DNA of 64,000 nucleotides from the NCBI GenBank assembly GCA_013399875.1, contig VXAZ01000971.1:244059-308058 (forward strand). The letters run 5' to 3'. Position 1 is the stretch's first letter, and every line of letters begins with the position of its first letter. The notes below the pieces were generated by a model. It made no database searches and was not told where the DNA came from. It worked only from the letters and a program-made list of their open reading frames with translations. Source of the stretch: Gymnorhina tibicen (Eukaryota; Chordata; Aves; Passeriformes; Artamidae). This document shows, piece by piece, positions 36,300 through 49,300 of this stretch. The position numbers and the translations under genes are program-made.

Positions 36300-37022
36300 G
36301 AATCCTCACACTCTTCCCCTGCTCCGGTGTGCGTCCCCTACCATGGGAGTCAGGCCTACACAAACTGCTCCAGCATGAGTCCTTCCCGCTGCCTGCAGTT
36401 CATCAACTCCTCCAGCACGGCTCCCCTGCCCAGGGTCGGGAACAGGGTCCTCCAACGTGGGTGCTCACCGTGCCCCCTACGGGGTCACAAGTCCTGCAAG
36501 AAACCTGCTCCAGCGTGGGCTCCTCTCCACAGGCCACAGGTCCTGCCAGGAGCCTGCTCCAGCACAGGGTCACAGCCTCCTTTGGGCATCCACCTGCTAC
36601 GGTGTGAGGTCTTCCACAGAATGCGTGTGGATCTCTGCTCCAGGATGGATCTCCAACGGCTGCGGGGACACAGCTGCCCCACCCTGGTCTTCACCATGGG
36701 CTGCAGGGGAATCTCTGCTCGGCACCTGGACCACCTCCTCCCTCATGGCCTTCACTGTCTGCAGAGCTGTTACTTTTACATACCCGCGCTCCTCTTTTCT
36801 CTGGCTGAAACAGCAATTTTCCCCCCCATTTCTTAAATCTGTTATCCTAGAATCTCTGCCATAGTTGCTGGTGGGCCCAGCCAGTCCATCTTGGAGCAGG
36901 TCCATCTTGGAGCCAGCTGGCATCGGCTCTGTCGGACACAGGGTAAGCTCCTGGCAGCTTCTCACAGAAACCACCTCTGCAGCCCCCACCACCAAAGCCT
37001 TGCACACAAACCCAATACATCC
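36300..37022. mobile_element. Dispersed avian repeat, probably LTR-type, with internal degenerate tandem units
   Basis: The first part has a motif of the form CTGCTCC followed by (A/G)(C/G)(C/T)(A/G)(C/T)GGG, recurring at 36,319, 36,365, 36,407, 36,447, 36,505, 36,554, 36,594 and 36,635, so spacing is about 40-58 bp. It is followed by 'ccatgggctgcaggggaatc' near 36,697, a pyrimidine-rich block, 'cttaaatctgttatcc', a tandem duplication of 'gtccatcttggagc' (36,884 and 36,900), 'ggcatcggctctgtcgg' and finally 'aaacccaatacatcc'. From memory, this block order recurs in many bird genomes as an interspersed repeat, possibly an endogenous-retrovirus LTR. I cannot name the family or confirm the class. 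A 169-codon plus-strand ORF (36,327-36,836) lies wholly inside it and is a by-product of the repeat. Confidence 0.55.
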
Positions 37023-37070
37023 CCATGCCCCCAGCCCTGGAAGGAAGGCAACATCGTTCTTTTTTTGTAG

Positions 37071-37174
37071 CTATTATTTTGCAAACAAGTAATTTTGCTC
37101 AGAGCCTGCAGGGCTCCAGGACGGGAGCCTTGTTCTCAGGTTATGGCAGTGAGCTGTTGCAGAAGAGGACACAG
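37071..37174 (+). other. Candidate exon just downstream of the dispersed repeat
   Basis: The acceptor 'cgttctttttttgtag' and the donor ACACAG|GTAAGA bound 104 nt with two of three frames open, so coding potential is ambiguous. It lies about 50 bp after the dispersed repeat and might be a repeat-derived or non-coding exon. Confidence 0.12.
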
Positions 37175-40100
37175 GTAAGACGCTGTACACCTCTCCAGTA
37201 CCTGATCTCCCCAGCCCTACACACAGCTGTGAGCAAGACAGGTCAGATCCCAGTCCATCAGAAGGGTCCTTGCCAAGGCTGCATCAGGAACAGGGAAGAA
37301 GTGCTTTGTGCCAGTAAGGGATACAGTGTGGTCACTGGGCATCACCCTCTAAAAGTGGGGGAACGCTGCAGAACCTCCTGCCCCTGCAAGCAAGGCTGGG
37401 TTTCACTCCTCCCCTGGGGGTCCGGGACCAGGAGACACTGGACCTTTTCCTCTACTCTACCTCAGAGGTTCTCAGAAGCTCCTGGCCACCTCCAGCAGGT
37501 GATGCTGACCCCATGGGATGCTGCATCTGGAGGAAGCCCCCACAACTTACCTTACACCAGCATAGCAGCCTGCTGGAGATCAACACCCCTAACCCTCCAG
37601 CCCATGGACAGCCAAAAAGCAGCAAGACAGTTCAACAGAGCCACCCAGCTCACTGCATCCAGTTGTCATCAGGGGCATACCACAGGTGAAGAGATCATAA
37701 ATATAGCTGGACAGATGTTGTTTCAGGGCTTCCTAATTCTCTGTCCCTAATTCATTCCTGGTTTCTGCAAGACACAGTTAATTCTTGACCAGCCACCACA
37801 CTTGCATGTTTCTTTGCTTTCAATTCGCCCAGCAAAATCCATTTACCCTGCCTGTCTCATCCGGTTTCCATCAAGCCTGCTGAATTCTCCTCCAGTGAAA
37901 TAGGCGAGCTTACTGTAACACCCTCTTTTGTAAGAACATGGTGAAAATGACAGTCTTTGTGGTACCTGACTATTTCCCTTCACAGGAGCTAAACATTGCT
38001 TGTTTTCAATTGTGAACTGTTCTGACTTCTTAAAATGCTTGAAAGTACCAAGGGAGTCAATTCAACCGGGAAAGAAGTTTCTAAAAGAGGACATTTATTT
38101 ACCTTGCAGCTTCCTGTGGAGAAGTTTGGGCTGGTAATTTCCTAGCCAAGGCTGTGGGGGTCTGCAGGTGAATGCGAGGGGGAAGCCATGCAATTGAACA
38201 TCTGCCTTGTCCAGAGGCAGCCATGAGGAGCCAGAGATCAAATTGTGGTTTAAGGTGCCTGGTTCCAAAGCCCCACTCAGTGGGTCTGCTGGAGGCAGGG
38301 CAAAAGCTCCCTCAACTTGCACAGACCAGGGTTTTTTTTTGATTTTCGGTGCCAGAGCCAAAAGCCACCTTTGGATCTTGCAAAACACAATTCCAGTCCT
38401 CTGCAATATACGTTTTCCACCTCAAGGCATCTCCTTAGGGTTTCTCAGACTGAATTTGAGGCAAGAAAGAAAAGAGAAAACGCAGACCTGTTCCTCCCAT
38501 ACCCCCTGCCCCTTCCTTGCTGCTTTTCTGGTGGCACACACCCATGGCAAAGGAGCTACAAGACACCAAAGTTACCGGCCCTGTGCTAAATGCTTCCAAA
38601 GAAGCAGCATGTGAGTCAGAGTGACCCTTTTACCAAAACCAGACAGAGAACTCGGTCAAGCTGTTATCTGCAAGCACCGGGAAGACCCACACTGTTAACT
38701 TCTGCCCAGACACCAGCAGCCTCAGAGCAGGGGAGGGTTCCCAGGGGTGCACACCAAGGAAGGAGACCACCAGAGAGCTCTGCTCCCATCCCCACTCTTG
38801 CCTAAGCAGGACAGTTGTACATCTGGAGCCAGGCAGCTGATGGGAACCAGCGCAGCACACACCGAACTCTACAGAAGGAAACCTGGCCCCTGTACTCCAT
38901 TTGCTAAATGCTTGAAGTCTGATGCTTTCAGCACAGGAAACATCCAAACTCCTTACACTTTAGGATTTAATTTCCCTCCTGCAGTAGCCTGGAGTTTTCG
39001 TTTCTCATCCTCTCTTGTTTTGGTTTCCTTACACTCTTTTCACATCCTTGCCTTTTTTTTTTCTCTTTTTGGCGGCTCCTCAAGTTTCACTCTCTTTTCC
39101 AAGTTACACAAGATGAATTTAAGGCTTCTGCCACTCCTCCCTGCTCATTAGCAGACATAAATTAAAAGCAGAATTAAAGAGATTACTTGCAATGCCACTT
39201 GAGACACCTTCAAGCCTCTTATTGCTTTGCCATGTACTGTGAATTCTGACCCATCAAGGGACTTTACATTCAGACCTTGCCAAGTGTTTATCTACATCCT
39301 CTTAGATAGGTTTGGGGGAAGAGCTCTCATCCTTTTCAGAAATAAGGTAAGATTGAGACTTTGCTGGAAGTTTTCCATTCCTGCATCAAGTTTCGTTGCA
39401 AAAAAGTTACCATCTGCTAAGGTATATTGACACTAAAGCACAGATAAGACCCATTTGCAGGAAGAAAAAAAAAAAACATGCAACAAATTATTTTTTTTGT
39501 TTGTTTCGTGTGGGATGTTACCAGACCTGTATTGGAAACAGCTACCACCTGCAGGGCCCTGGTCAGCCACAGCCTCCCACAGAGACCACAGCTACAGTCA
39601 GCCAAGGAAAATCAGTGCATACCAGCCCACTGCCAGGACCAAGAGAATCCCGTTGATTTTTACACTTCCAGAAGACAACCAGCCGAGGATCTGGCAATTT
39701 TTATTGCTATGCTCACCTGCACCTATCACCTCCCCTCTGTGATCCTGTGGGTCAGGGAAGAAGCTGAGAGAGGTGCCAGTTGCTCCATGCTCATGGATAT
39801 GCTGACATTTGCACCCAGCAGCTCAGGATCACTGTCTGAGTGCAATCACAGTTATTTCTGAAGTCTCATATGATGTTCACAGGTACAGCCTCTGTTGTTA
39901 AAAGCTCAGTTGGCACAAACCAGAGGGCACAGTGCTTACAGGGTCCTGCCCACAGCACCATTCACACCCTGACAGTCACATACAGACCCAGGCAAGATAT
40001 GAAACTGAGATCAAGTGCCCCAGGGATGGAGGGCAGGGTGCTCAACCACCTGTGGAAAAAGAGCAGCAAGAAGGACTGCGCATGTGTCAGGAGATATTCT

Positions 40101-43100
40101 ACCCCAGCTGGTCACCGGAAAGGGGCTGGGAGTGATGAGGACAGAGCACAAAGCCAGCAGCTCAACAACTGTCAGCTCAGAGCGCCAAGGCACGGCGAGC
40201 GCACACGGGCCATCGCTGCTACGTAAGACACCACATGCCTTAATCTCTCCCAGGGGAGAGAACCTCGTCCAGCCCAGACTGTTTGTGTACTCAGCTAATT
40301 TTGCTGCCTGACTTTCCACCTACTTGCTCAGCGGAAAACCGATCCTCCCAAGTAATCATCACTATTTCATCCCTACCCTCGGACCCGAGGCCATGGCATA
40401 AGCAAAACCCTGCCACGCTGCATCAGCTGCACACCCAGTGTCACAAGGGCAACTGGCTCTCCTTGCCATGTCCCCTTTGCTGAAGCTCCTCTTCCAGGCT
40501 GAGCACCGTGTATGCCAGCAGAATCAAATACCGCAGCCCACTTGTTAACCTAAACGAGCCTTCTGTATCCTAAAATACCATTCCAAATCTCCTATGTGGC
40601 TCCTACACACAAGTCAGGCTATTCAAGCGCAGTAATATAATTAAGGGAAAAAAATGCCCTGCATACACCAGCAGCACGAGCTTAGTATTAGCTCTTGCTA
40701 GAGCACAGTGAGACTATTCCTGGCTGCTGCCTCCAGTGCTGGTGTCCACACTTGTGAAAAAAAGAGGTTGTGGAAGTGGAACAGCTTCCAAAAAGAATTA
40801 GGAGAATGAATTGGAAACTGGAAAGCCTGCTGTGCAGACACAGGCTTGAGCGCTCGATTGGTTCAACTAAGCCAAGAGATGATCACGAGAGGACTTAATC
40901 ACCCCCTGCAAAAGTGCAGAGAGAAGATTTCTGCTGGCAGTGGGACTCTCCTCCAGGGCTGCCCAGTTTCCACACAGCAAAGGCAAAGGAGACAATTCAT
41001 CTTGTGGGTCACTGTAAGAGGGCAAACTAGGCTGGGGTGGCAAGTATTATGCCCAGGTTGACAGCTCCAGCTGCAAGCCACCCCACCCATTAGGGCCCAA
41101 GCTGTAACAGAGGAGGGCAGATGAGTGCTGGAGATGCCCTGGTCCCTGTCCCTGAACCAGCCAAAAAAGATGAACCAGAAGTCAACCTGCATCACAACAC
41201 CAAGGGCATCTGCTGACAGCCCACCCTGAGATGTCCCTCTGCACCTTCCTTTATCTCTTCATTTCACATGTAGGAGACTTGCCAGAGGAGAAGCCCATGT
41301 TCTCAGAGCCAGGCCAATGGTCATTTGGAAAAAGGGAAGGCAGATTATATTGCTTTTAAAATGCAAGTCAGCTATCCTCACTGGATCAAGGGGAGGATCA
41401 CTTTGGACAAACCAGCAACCTTAAGAGGTCAGAGCAGGCACTCCGCGTCTTTCTCCACCACTTTGAAGCCTCACTGTTCTTCCATTCCTGCTTCCACACT
41501 GAAACCAATTTTGTCAGTGAAGTTCTGCCTCAGACACAACTCTAAAACTCATCTGCAACACCAAAGCCTGGTCTTCACTCCTCCCTCCAGCTGCAGCTCG
41601 CTTCACCTTAAAGGCAAGGCTGCCCAGGATGCCTCTTTGAGCTGGGTAATAAACGGCACAGATCTTTCATGCTGGGGCTGTAATCCCGTTTCAGAGCCGT
41701 ATCCTGGAGGTGAACACACACGTGAGAGAGCAGAGACATCACACCACTCCATGTGGGGACAGGAACAACTCACTGGGAGCCCGTCTTGCCCCTCAGACTG
41801 GGCATCCTTTGCACCGTCAACACCCCTGGCACCAGACTACCTTCTTTTTTTAAAGCAAAGGGGGACAGTTATTTACATTCCATCATTAATTGCCCTAATG
41901 CCCTGAAGAGTATTTACTGAGGTTAGCCAAGCATTTGAGATGCTTGCAAAGTACTCTGAAGCTTTCCTTAATAGCTATTTTTGTATAGCCATGTTTTGTT
42001 CCCAATCTCCCACACATCTCTTTGGGCTTTTTCAGTCTTGCTAAAGACAGGTATAAAGAGATGGCAAGGATCTCAATCATTTGAGATAGGAAAAGAAATT
42101 GGTGAGAAAACAATTCTATTTAATGGACCTATTGTCTCCGTTCTATTTTTTCCTCCCTGGCAGTACTGTGAAAAAAGCCTTTCTCCTTCCTTCCATCACC
42201 AGCTGGAAAGGCTGGCTGAGATCATACAGCTCAGACACTTCCACACTGTAACTTAGAGATTCATCCCGTTGTGAACTCAAGAGAATCCACACTCCCCTCT
42301 GGCATCCAGCAGCATCCTTGCAGAAAAGTTTTTGATAGCCGTTCTTCCCAGGCCCACAGAAATCCACATATGAGCATATTTCTTCATTTTATATCCCTTA
42401 CTGCTGCATGTCTTCTCACATTTTTTTTCCTTTCCTGGTTCTCTCCCTGATGCAATTCTCCAGGGCCACTTCACACCTCCCAGAGCCTCCCATTTTAAAG
42501 TCTGCTTTCTACTTCAGTTTCCCCAGGTACAGAATTATTAACCTAAAAATGCAAGAGAGCAAGGTATTCTGGGCATATAACGCTTCCCACAACCTCACAG
42601 TGAGAATCCTGCCCCAGGCATTTTTTCTCCTACAACAGTCCTTCACTGTTTCGTCACAGCTTTCCCATCACCTTCTCCTGAAGGCAGCAAGAACCAATAC
42701 AAGTTCTTTGGTCACCAGACTTCTGTGTGCTTGCAGTGCTGCCACTCAGCATCAGCGGGGTCGGTGCTGAGCCATCTTGTCCCCACCGTCCACTTGCACT
42801 TGTGTCTCTGCAGCATTCCCAGAGCCTTCAGCTGGGACAGCAGCTCCAACACCACTCACACAGCCAGAGGCCCTGCCTGGAAAGATTTAGAGCCTGTGCA
42901 GATACAGTAGGAGGGGGGAAGAAAAAACAAAACAAAACCAGGTCTGGAGAGAGAAGGGCAACTTTCCAGAGCAGAGCATGCTGTGTGCTCCCTCTCCACT
43001 GCCTGAGGTGCTCATCTGCAACCATTCCTGCCCAACTGGTGGAGGTCGGAGCACAAGTGTGGCTTCCCGGCACCACTACAAAGAAAACTTCATGAGGAGG

Positions 43101-43689
43101 GAGGGGAGACTAGAAGCACCAGCCAAAAAAGGCTGTTTTGGTTTTGCATGAACTCTACCCACCCCTTCACCTTCAGGAACACTTCCTCCCCTTGCCACAA
43201 GTAACAAGCACAGATAATTGAAGGAAAACATCATTTCCCAGAGCACTTCTGATCTGTATTATCCATGCTCATTACAAGCTGTGAGGTGCATTCTGGTCTC
43301 CATCAGCTCCAAGCAAACAGGGAAGTGCAGCACAGGGGTAAGGGGCAGAACTGCTGCTGGGAATGCACAAAAACCAAACCAAAACCACTTAACAGCTCTT
43401 GAAGGACTGGCAAAGACACATGGGCTTGTGCTCAGGCCAGGATATCAAAGCCCTAGGGCATTTGCACGGCCCGAGTTGCTTCCTTGAGCTTATCCAAGAG
43501 AGTGGATTTAACCGGGCAGCCCTGGGGCATCAGAGGCAGCGTTCAATTCTCATCTATTGACTTGTGTGGGTTTTGTCCTGCCCTCCCTTTAGGCTGTCTC
43601 CTAACCTTGGCAACAGTACCTCACTGATCAGTCTAACACAAAGATGACTTGGGAGAAGTTTTTCTTCCTTTTCAGTCATTTTCTTAAGC
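37175..43689. other. Single-copy non-coding stretch
   Basis: No gene or repeat was recognised. A 28-nt segment on the minus strand near 39,718-39,745 has excellent splice sites at both ends but is too short to judge. Confidence 0.55.
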
Positions 43690-43729
43690 TTTGGGTTTTG
43701 GTTTGGGTTTTGGGTTGTTTTTTTTTTTT
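43690..43729. repeat. T/G-rich telomere-like low-complexity stretch and T12
   Basis: Alternating T2-4/G2-3 blocks ('tttgggttttggtttggg' and onward) run from 43,690 to about 43,716 and continue into a T homopolymer. This is not the vertebrate telomere hexamer TTAGGG. It is a degenerate TTTTGGG-type run with quadruplex potential, probably produced by slippage. Confidence 0.8.
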
Positions 43730-46341
43730 GCCATTGCACATGGAGTTAGTTGCTGTTAACATTTGGCTGCTTCTACTCTGCTGCCATGGCTGGCTGGAGT
43801 CTCCCAGGAGGTGACTGGACAGACACATGAGACACAGGCCACTCACTGTCTCACCCCAGCACCTCACAGCTCCTCCCCACTTGGAGAATTTTCAAAAAGG
43901 TGTTCAGGGACTGCATTTCACCAGCTCACTGCAGAAAGGCCCCATGCTCAGCAGCAAGGCATTAGACAAGCAGCAAAAAAGTAGATAAGCAAGAAGACTT
44001 AGAGAGAAAAAAAATTTGCTTTTGCAGTACATTCAAGGTCCCTGTCTCCAGAAGAGCCATGAAGATCCAGAAGGGATGCTGCACACAGCCCATGTACTAA
44101 AATCAGACTGCATTTTTTCCTAATAGCATTAGTCTCAATCAAGGAAGCAGAAGAGGCCTGGCCAACCTGGACAGAGGGTAGCTGCATTTGGAACTACCAA
44201 CCCCAGCAGTGCTGTTTTCCTCTGAGGGATGGTGGGATGCACAGATCTGGAACCATCACCCACCTCCGAGTCATCTCCTGCAGCTGCTGTGACAAATGTG
44301 GGGACAGATGGGGGAAGAGTGATGGCAAGCAGCAGTGACAGGCTGCAGCAACACACCACCTTCTTTTAAACAGCCTCACTGCCTGCAGAATCAGGCTCCT
44401 GCTTGCATCATATTCAAAAACCGAAAACCTTACCTAAAAACCATCTCCCACTCACTCAAACCTCACCTCCCTCCTCTCTTCAGCCCTTCTTGCTCCTTTT
44501 CTTCCTCCCCTGCTCCCATCAGGGTCAGGAAACTCAAGTTCAGCATCTTCCATTTGTGAATTATGTGATTTATACCATCTCCAGCCTGGTAAACTATAAG
44601 ACACTGGAGAGGATCCAAGACTGCAGGAAGCATGTCTGCTTTGGAAAAGACAAGAAATAGAGGAAGAAACTGGATGGGAAACTAGATGGGCTCTTCCTTC
44701 ACCTGGTGCCCCAACCTCTCTTTTCCAAGTCGTGTGATTTATCTCTCTCCGGACCATCTCTGCAGGAACCAGGTCCATTACGGAAATTAAAATGTGCTAC
44801 TGCCAGCAGCTGGCAAGATCAAACCCTCAGCACGCCTGTCCCCTCCAAGCAGGGATGGCAGACACCACGGAGCTTGCAGCCAAGTGCAGAGGAGAAGGTG
44901 CCAAGAGAAGCTCCCGCACTGCGCCCCGATGGGCCACCAGCTTTGAAGTCTGCTGGCCAGTGGCACAGCTCAGAGGGCCAGCCAGATGCCAGTCTGAAGC
45001 TGGATTCTGGCACAGCCAGGCTTCCAGGAGCAGTGTGAGAGTAAACTGAGACCTGCTGTGCCACTGCTTGCAACCCACAGCATAAGCACATCTGAGGTGT
45101 TAGAGGATGCTTCAACACTGAGACCGGGGTAGGGGGAAAAGAAAACCCTTTCCCTTCTCCCCACAGCTTCCCTTCCTAGGGAAATATCCCCAGTAAGAAT
45201 ATGCCTGAACCAAGGAAAGATTCACCTCCCAGGACAAATAACCAACACAGGGGGCTGGTGGCTGTAGGTGCTGCTAGAAGGTATGACCAGCCAAGAGATC
45301 CTTCCCTGAAAGAAAAGCTTCAGCTTCACTCACACAAGAGGAACCCTAGAAGAGGAAGCTTGATGTCTCATTGACTGCAAACAAGGTCATTATCATTCCC
45401 TAGAGAAAATATTTTTTTGCTCATGTATTTCCAAATGATAACACAAGAGCATTCAATCTTGAAGATGTTTGTACTCCAAGCTGGTGACAGCTCTGGAGGA
45501 AGCACAGGAACAAATGCCTGGGGAAGCATACTAGAAGGGCTCAGAGCTGGCAAGGCAGGCACAAACTTCTCCTGAGCAAGATGAGCTCAGTCAGGCATTA
45601 CTGACTGAAACAAGAAGAGAGAAATGCAACCTGTGCTGGGAGGAGACAATTTTCAGGTGCCCCTTCCCAGCCCTGTGCAGCAGCATGTTGCTCCCTACAC
45701 CAGTGCTCCTCAATCCAAGACACTGAACTGAGGAGCCCAAAAACACTGCAAAGGCCAAACCTCACAGCCACACAGCAGCACTTGCACACACGAGCAGCCA
45801 TAGGAGAGGGAGAGCAGGTTTGTGAGCAGAGAAATGTTGGAATATATCGTAAAACAGCCCATGGATTTTTGTCATAAGAGGCAACGTGGACCTTAAAAGT
45901 CAGGGAATGCAGTCCTGAAGGCTCAGATCTTTGTGGCCACATCAAGACCACGAAAGAAAGAAGCCTTGCAACCAGGGGGCCTTAAAACTCCCACTGTTTC
46001 CTTGATGCAGGGAATGCAGATGATGTGCACTGACTCTGGCCTTAATAGCAGGACGAGGTGTCTTTATGCACTCCAGCATAAGGAGCTTGTTCTACCTGAG
46101 GTTCTGCTGGCCTAAGGTCTTGTACAGCCAAAGGGCAGACGAGAAACCACCAGCTTTGGCGGGGGTATCAGACAATTTTGGTTTTTAATGATTTCCTGCA
46201 AACAGACTACTTGCTGGTACTTTCCATCGCTTAAGACAAAAGGGTGGAAGTTATCATCTGGACAGTCAGAGTACTGCCATGCCAACAATCAGCCTAATCC
46301 CTCTTATTAGAAGAGGATTTGGAAAAAAACAGGAGGGGAGA

Positions 46342-46384
46342 TTTCCTTCTTTCCTTCCTTCCTTCCTTCTTTCCTTCCTTCCTT
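46342..46384. repeat. (TTCC)n microsatellite
   Basis: A tetranucleotide array of TTCC with two TTCT interruptions. The minus-strand ORF at 46,294-46,479 reads a K/E/G/R-rich peptide through it, which is a repeat artefact. Confidence 0.95.
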
Positions 46385-49300
46385 AGCATTTCAAACAAAC
46401 CCACTTCGTGTTGTGCCACGAGGTAACCTTTTACCAGGCTGGCCCCAGCCCAGCCTAGACACAAGAGGGCACTGAGCACTCTATCTGGGGCCAGAGATCT
46501 AAATTCTTAAGTGCCTCTGACCATGTCGTGTTAAAGGGATCACAGCAATCCCTGAACCACAGCAATATCCTCCTGCACATCACCTGGGAGAGCCCGGGGT
46601 GACACCAACCCTTGCCTGGATCTGAGCCCTGACCTCCCAGTGCCCTTTCAAACTTTCTGCACTCTGTTCCCTGCATTGCCATGATACTCTCACTCCCGGT
46701 CACAAGGAACCTGCCAGGATTGAAGATCAGCTGCATGATCTGCTTAAGAGGAGCAGATCAAAGCACACCAGCCAGCTCCTTTGTAGCCTGTGCCATTTCT
46801 GTCCTACGCCTCTCAGTTCTCAGGGAAGCAGCAGGGTCAGCCGGGTGCAGGTAGCACTATAGCATGAGGTCACTCAAGCCTGTCCCCCAGGAGCTGGAAG
46901 ATGCTGGAGAAATGTGGCAGCTTGCAACCAAATGCAAATCCGAATCCCCAATCCAAATGTGGGGAACAGCAGAAGGGAAAGCAAAAGTACCCTTTGGCAG
47001 GTGCCTTTCTACCAGGGAAGGTCACTTGGGTCAGCAGATGCAGGGAGGCGTCAGAGTGGGGCTCTCCATCAGCTGTTGACAGCACAGACACTTCATCTTC
47101 CGCCAGCAGGAACGTCTGGGCAGCCCTGCATAAGCTCCTCGGGTACTCTGGACCATCACCAAGTGACAGTTCATCCTCATTCTCCCATCCTTGCCAGCCT
47201 TCTGACCATCCACTCCCTAAATAGCTCAGATCGTTTCAAAGGGGTGGTACAAGGAACAAGAGGTTTAAAAAAAAATCTTCTCCCTCCCTCACCTGCCTGT
47301 GCAGCATCTCAGTCTGAGGCTGTGGGTCAAACAGCCTCCTTCAGTTCAAGGCAAACAGAATCCTGTGATTTTTAAGTGACCATCTGTGACCCAAAGCTGC
47401 AGCATGGAGAGAGTGGATACAGACCTGCATCTTAAGCAGATTGGATTCTATATTACACTTACACAGCACAGACAGCAGAGAGATCCCCCAAAGACTTCAC
47501 AGCCAGATGTAACAGCAATGTGCAAGGCTTAATGCCATGCAGGGAACATGGTCTCCACTGGCTGCAGCTGGCTGCTCAGACCCTGCCTCACTGTGGGGAG
47601 CACGAGCCAGCAGATCCTTTATTTTTTCCTAAGGCAAGAGCTCCAGCCACTCAGTTTTTGGTTACACAGGAGAACGTAGGCACACTGCTACCAAGGCTGC
47701 AATGCACCACATCTGCAGGCTAGCTCCTGGTGAGGGTTATCCTAGCCTGAAAGCACCAAACCAGCCTGCCATGATCTACACAGGGAGCAAGAGACTGCAC
47801 TCAGCTGGGGAGCCAAAACACTCCCATCTGCCTGAGCATCACTCCCGGCGAAGCACAATAGGCACATGGCAGAGCTGGGAGCACTGAGCATCTTTCCTGC
47901 TGGTGTTTCCCCTCTGGATAAAACACAGTTCATCCCTGCTCTGCAAACATCTCTGCGCATCACCGCCCCAGCCAAGAGCCATGTTCTGCAGCTCAAGGGC
48001 AAGCAGATGGTAGAAAGCCACACTTGCAGCGGGAGCAGAGCAGGAAGCCTTCGAATCAGGCTACCAATGTGATACAGCCACACTGCTCCAACTGGCAAGC
48101 CCTCTGCTGTGCATAAGTAGAGTCATTGCCTCCCAGCACCTGCACGTTGCCTTCAATTTACACATGACGACAGTAATTAACACCTCATCTCCAATGGACT
48201 AAGGCTGGATGATCAATCTAGCGATCACAACCTTGCTCCATCGCCAGCACAACTTCCCGCCAAGTCAAAGTCACTCCTGACCCTTTTCTTCCTGATCAAA
48301 AGGGGACTGCTAAAGGCTCACCAGAACTGGTGCTGCCAGTTTGTGGGTTCTCCTTCTGAATTTAAAGATGCATAGAGAAATGCATGAGGTTTTATTCAGG
48401 CCAAGATGTTGACATTTTATTTGCCCAGTATGAGCACCCTCAGTTGCTTTATTGCAAAGATATAATTGAACAAAGCACCAAGAACAGGAACGGACAGGGA
48501 AAACCTCTGTGAGGTGCAGCTGGGACGTGCTTGATCTTACAGCTGTCACACATCAGTGCTGAAGACATACAACCAGATTACTGTCATACAGCATAAAACC
48601 TGTACCTGGAGACGCTTGACAAGGCGTGTCTGGGCAGAGGAGGGATGCAGCGTGAAGCTGGGATGCATAGCATCACCAAGGCTCCTCACAGCACAGAGCC
48701 TTGCTGGAGGGCACCTTGCAGCTGCAGGTACACAAGCACGGGCTTTGCAGTGGTGGAGTGTGAGGGATGAGTTTCCCACTCAGCCCTGAGAGCAGCTGAG
48801 CCCCCACCAATGGAGGGAGAAAAAGCCAATTCAGCCAGGTCTTCAGCTCTTCCCAAGAGTGGGTGGGTGGTGTGACAATGCTGTGGGTCATTAGGACTTG
48901 CTTTCCTGAATCCTGCACTTAGACAAATTCACAGCAGAGGGAAAAAAATAAAAATCTCTTTACTTTTGAGACTGTCAAAGGCTGGAGTTACATAGTGCAT
49001 GCTCACCCTGTTGTTACGCCATTCCTTGCATGTCCACTACTGTCCACTGCTAGGGACAGAATGCCAGGACATTTGGCTGCACTAACCAAGCCATTCTCAA
49101 GGAATAAGCCAGCCTAAAGCATGCAGCAGGAAAGCACTGGGGCAGATATTTTGATTCACATTTGCAAGGGCTTTTGACAGGAGCAAAGAAAGAACATTTT
49201 AAGCATTCCTTTCAGCCAGCACGCATCCTGGCCCATGAGACCTCTCCTAGGGCAAGGCACAAGAACAATCTCTTTCAAATCAAGGGCTCCTTTGTCACCC

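Noticed and set aside
36327..36836. 169-codon Cys/Ser-rich ORF that looks like a secreted repeat protein
   Set aside because: It lies entirely in the dispersed repeat and its periodicity mirrors the DNA tandem units.
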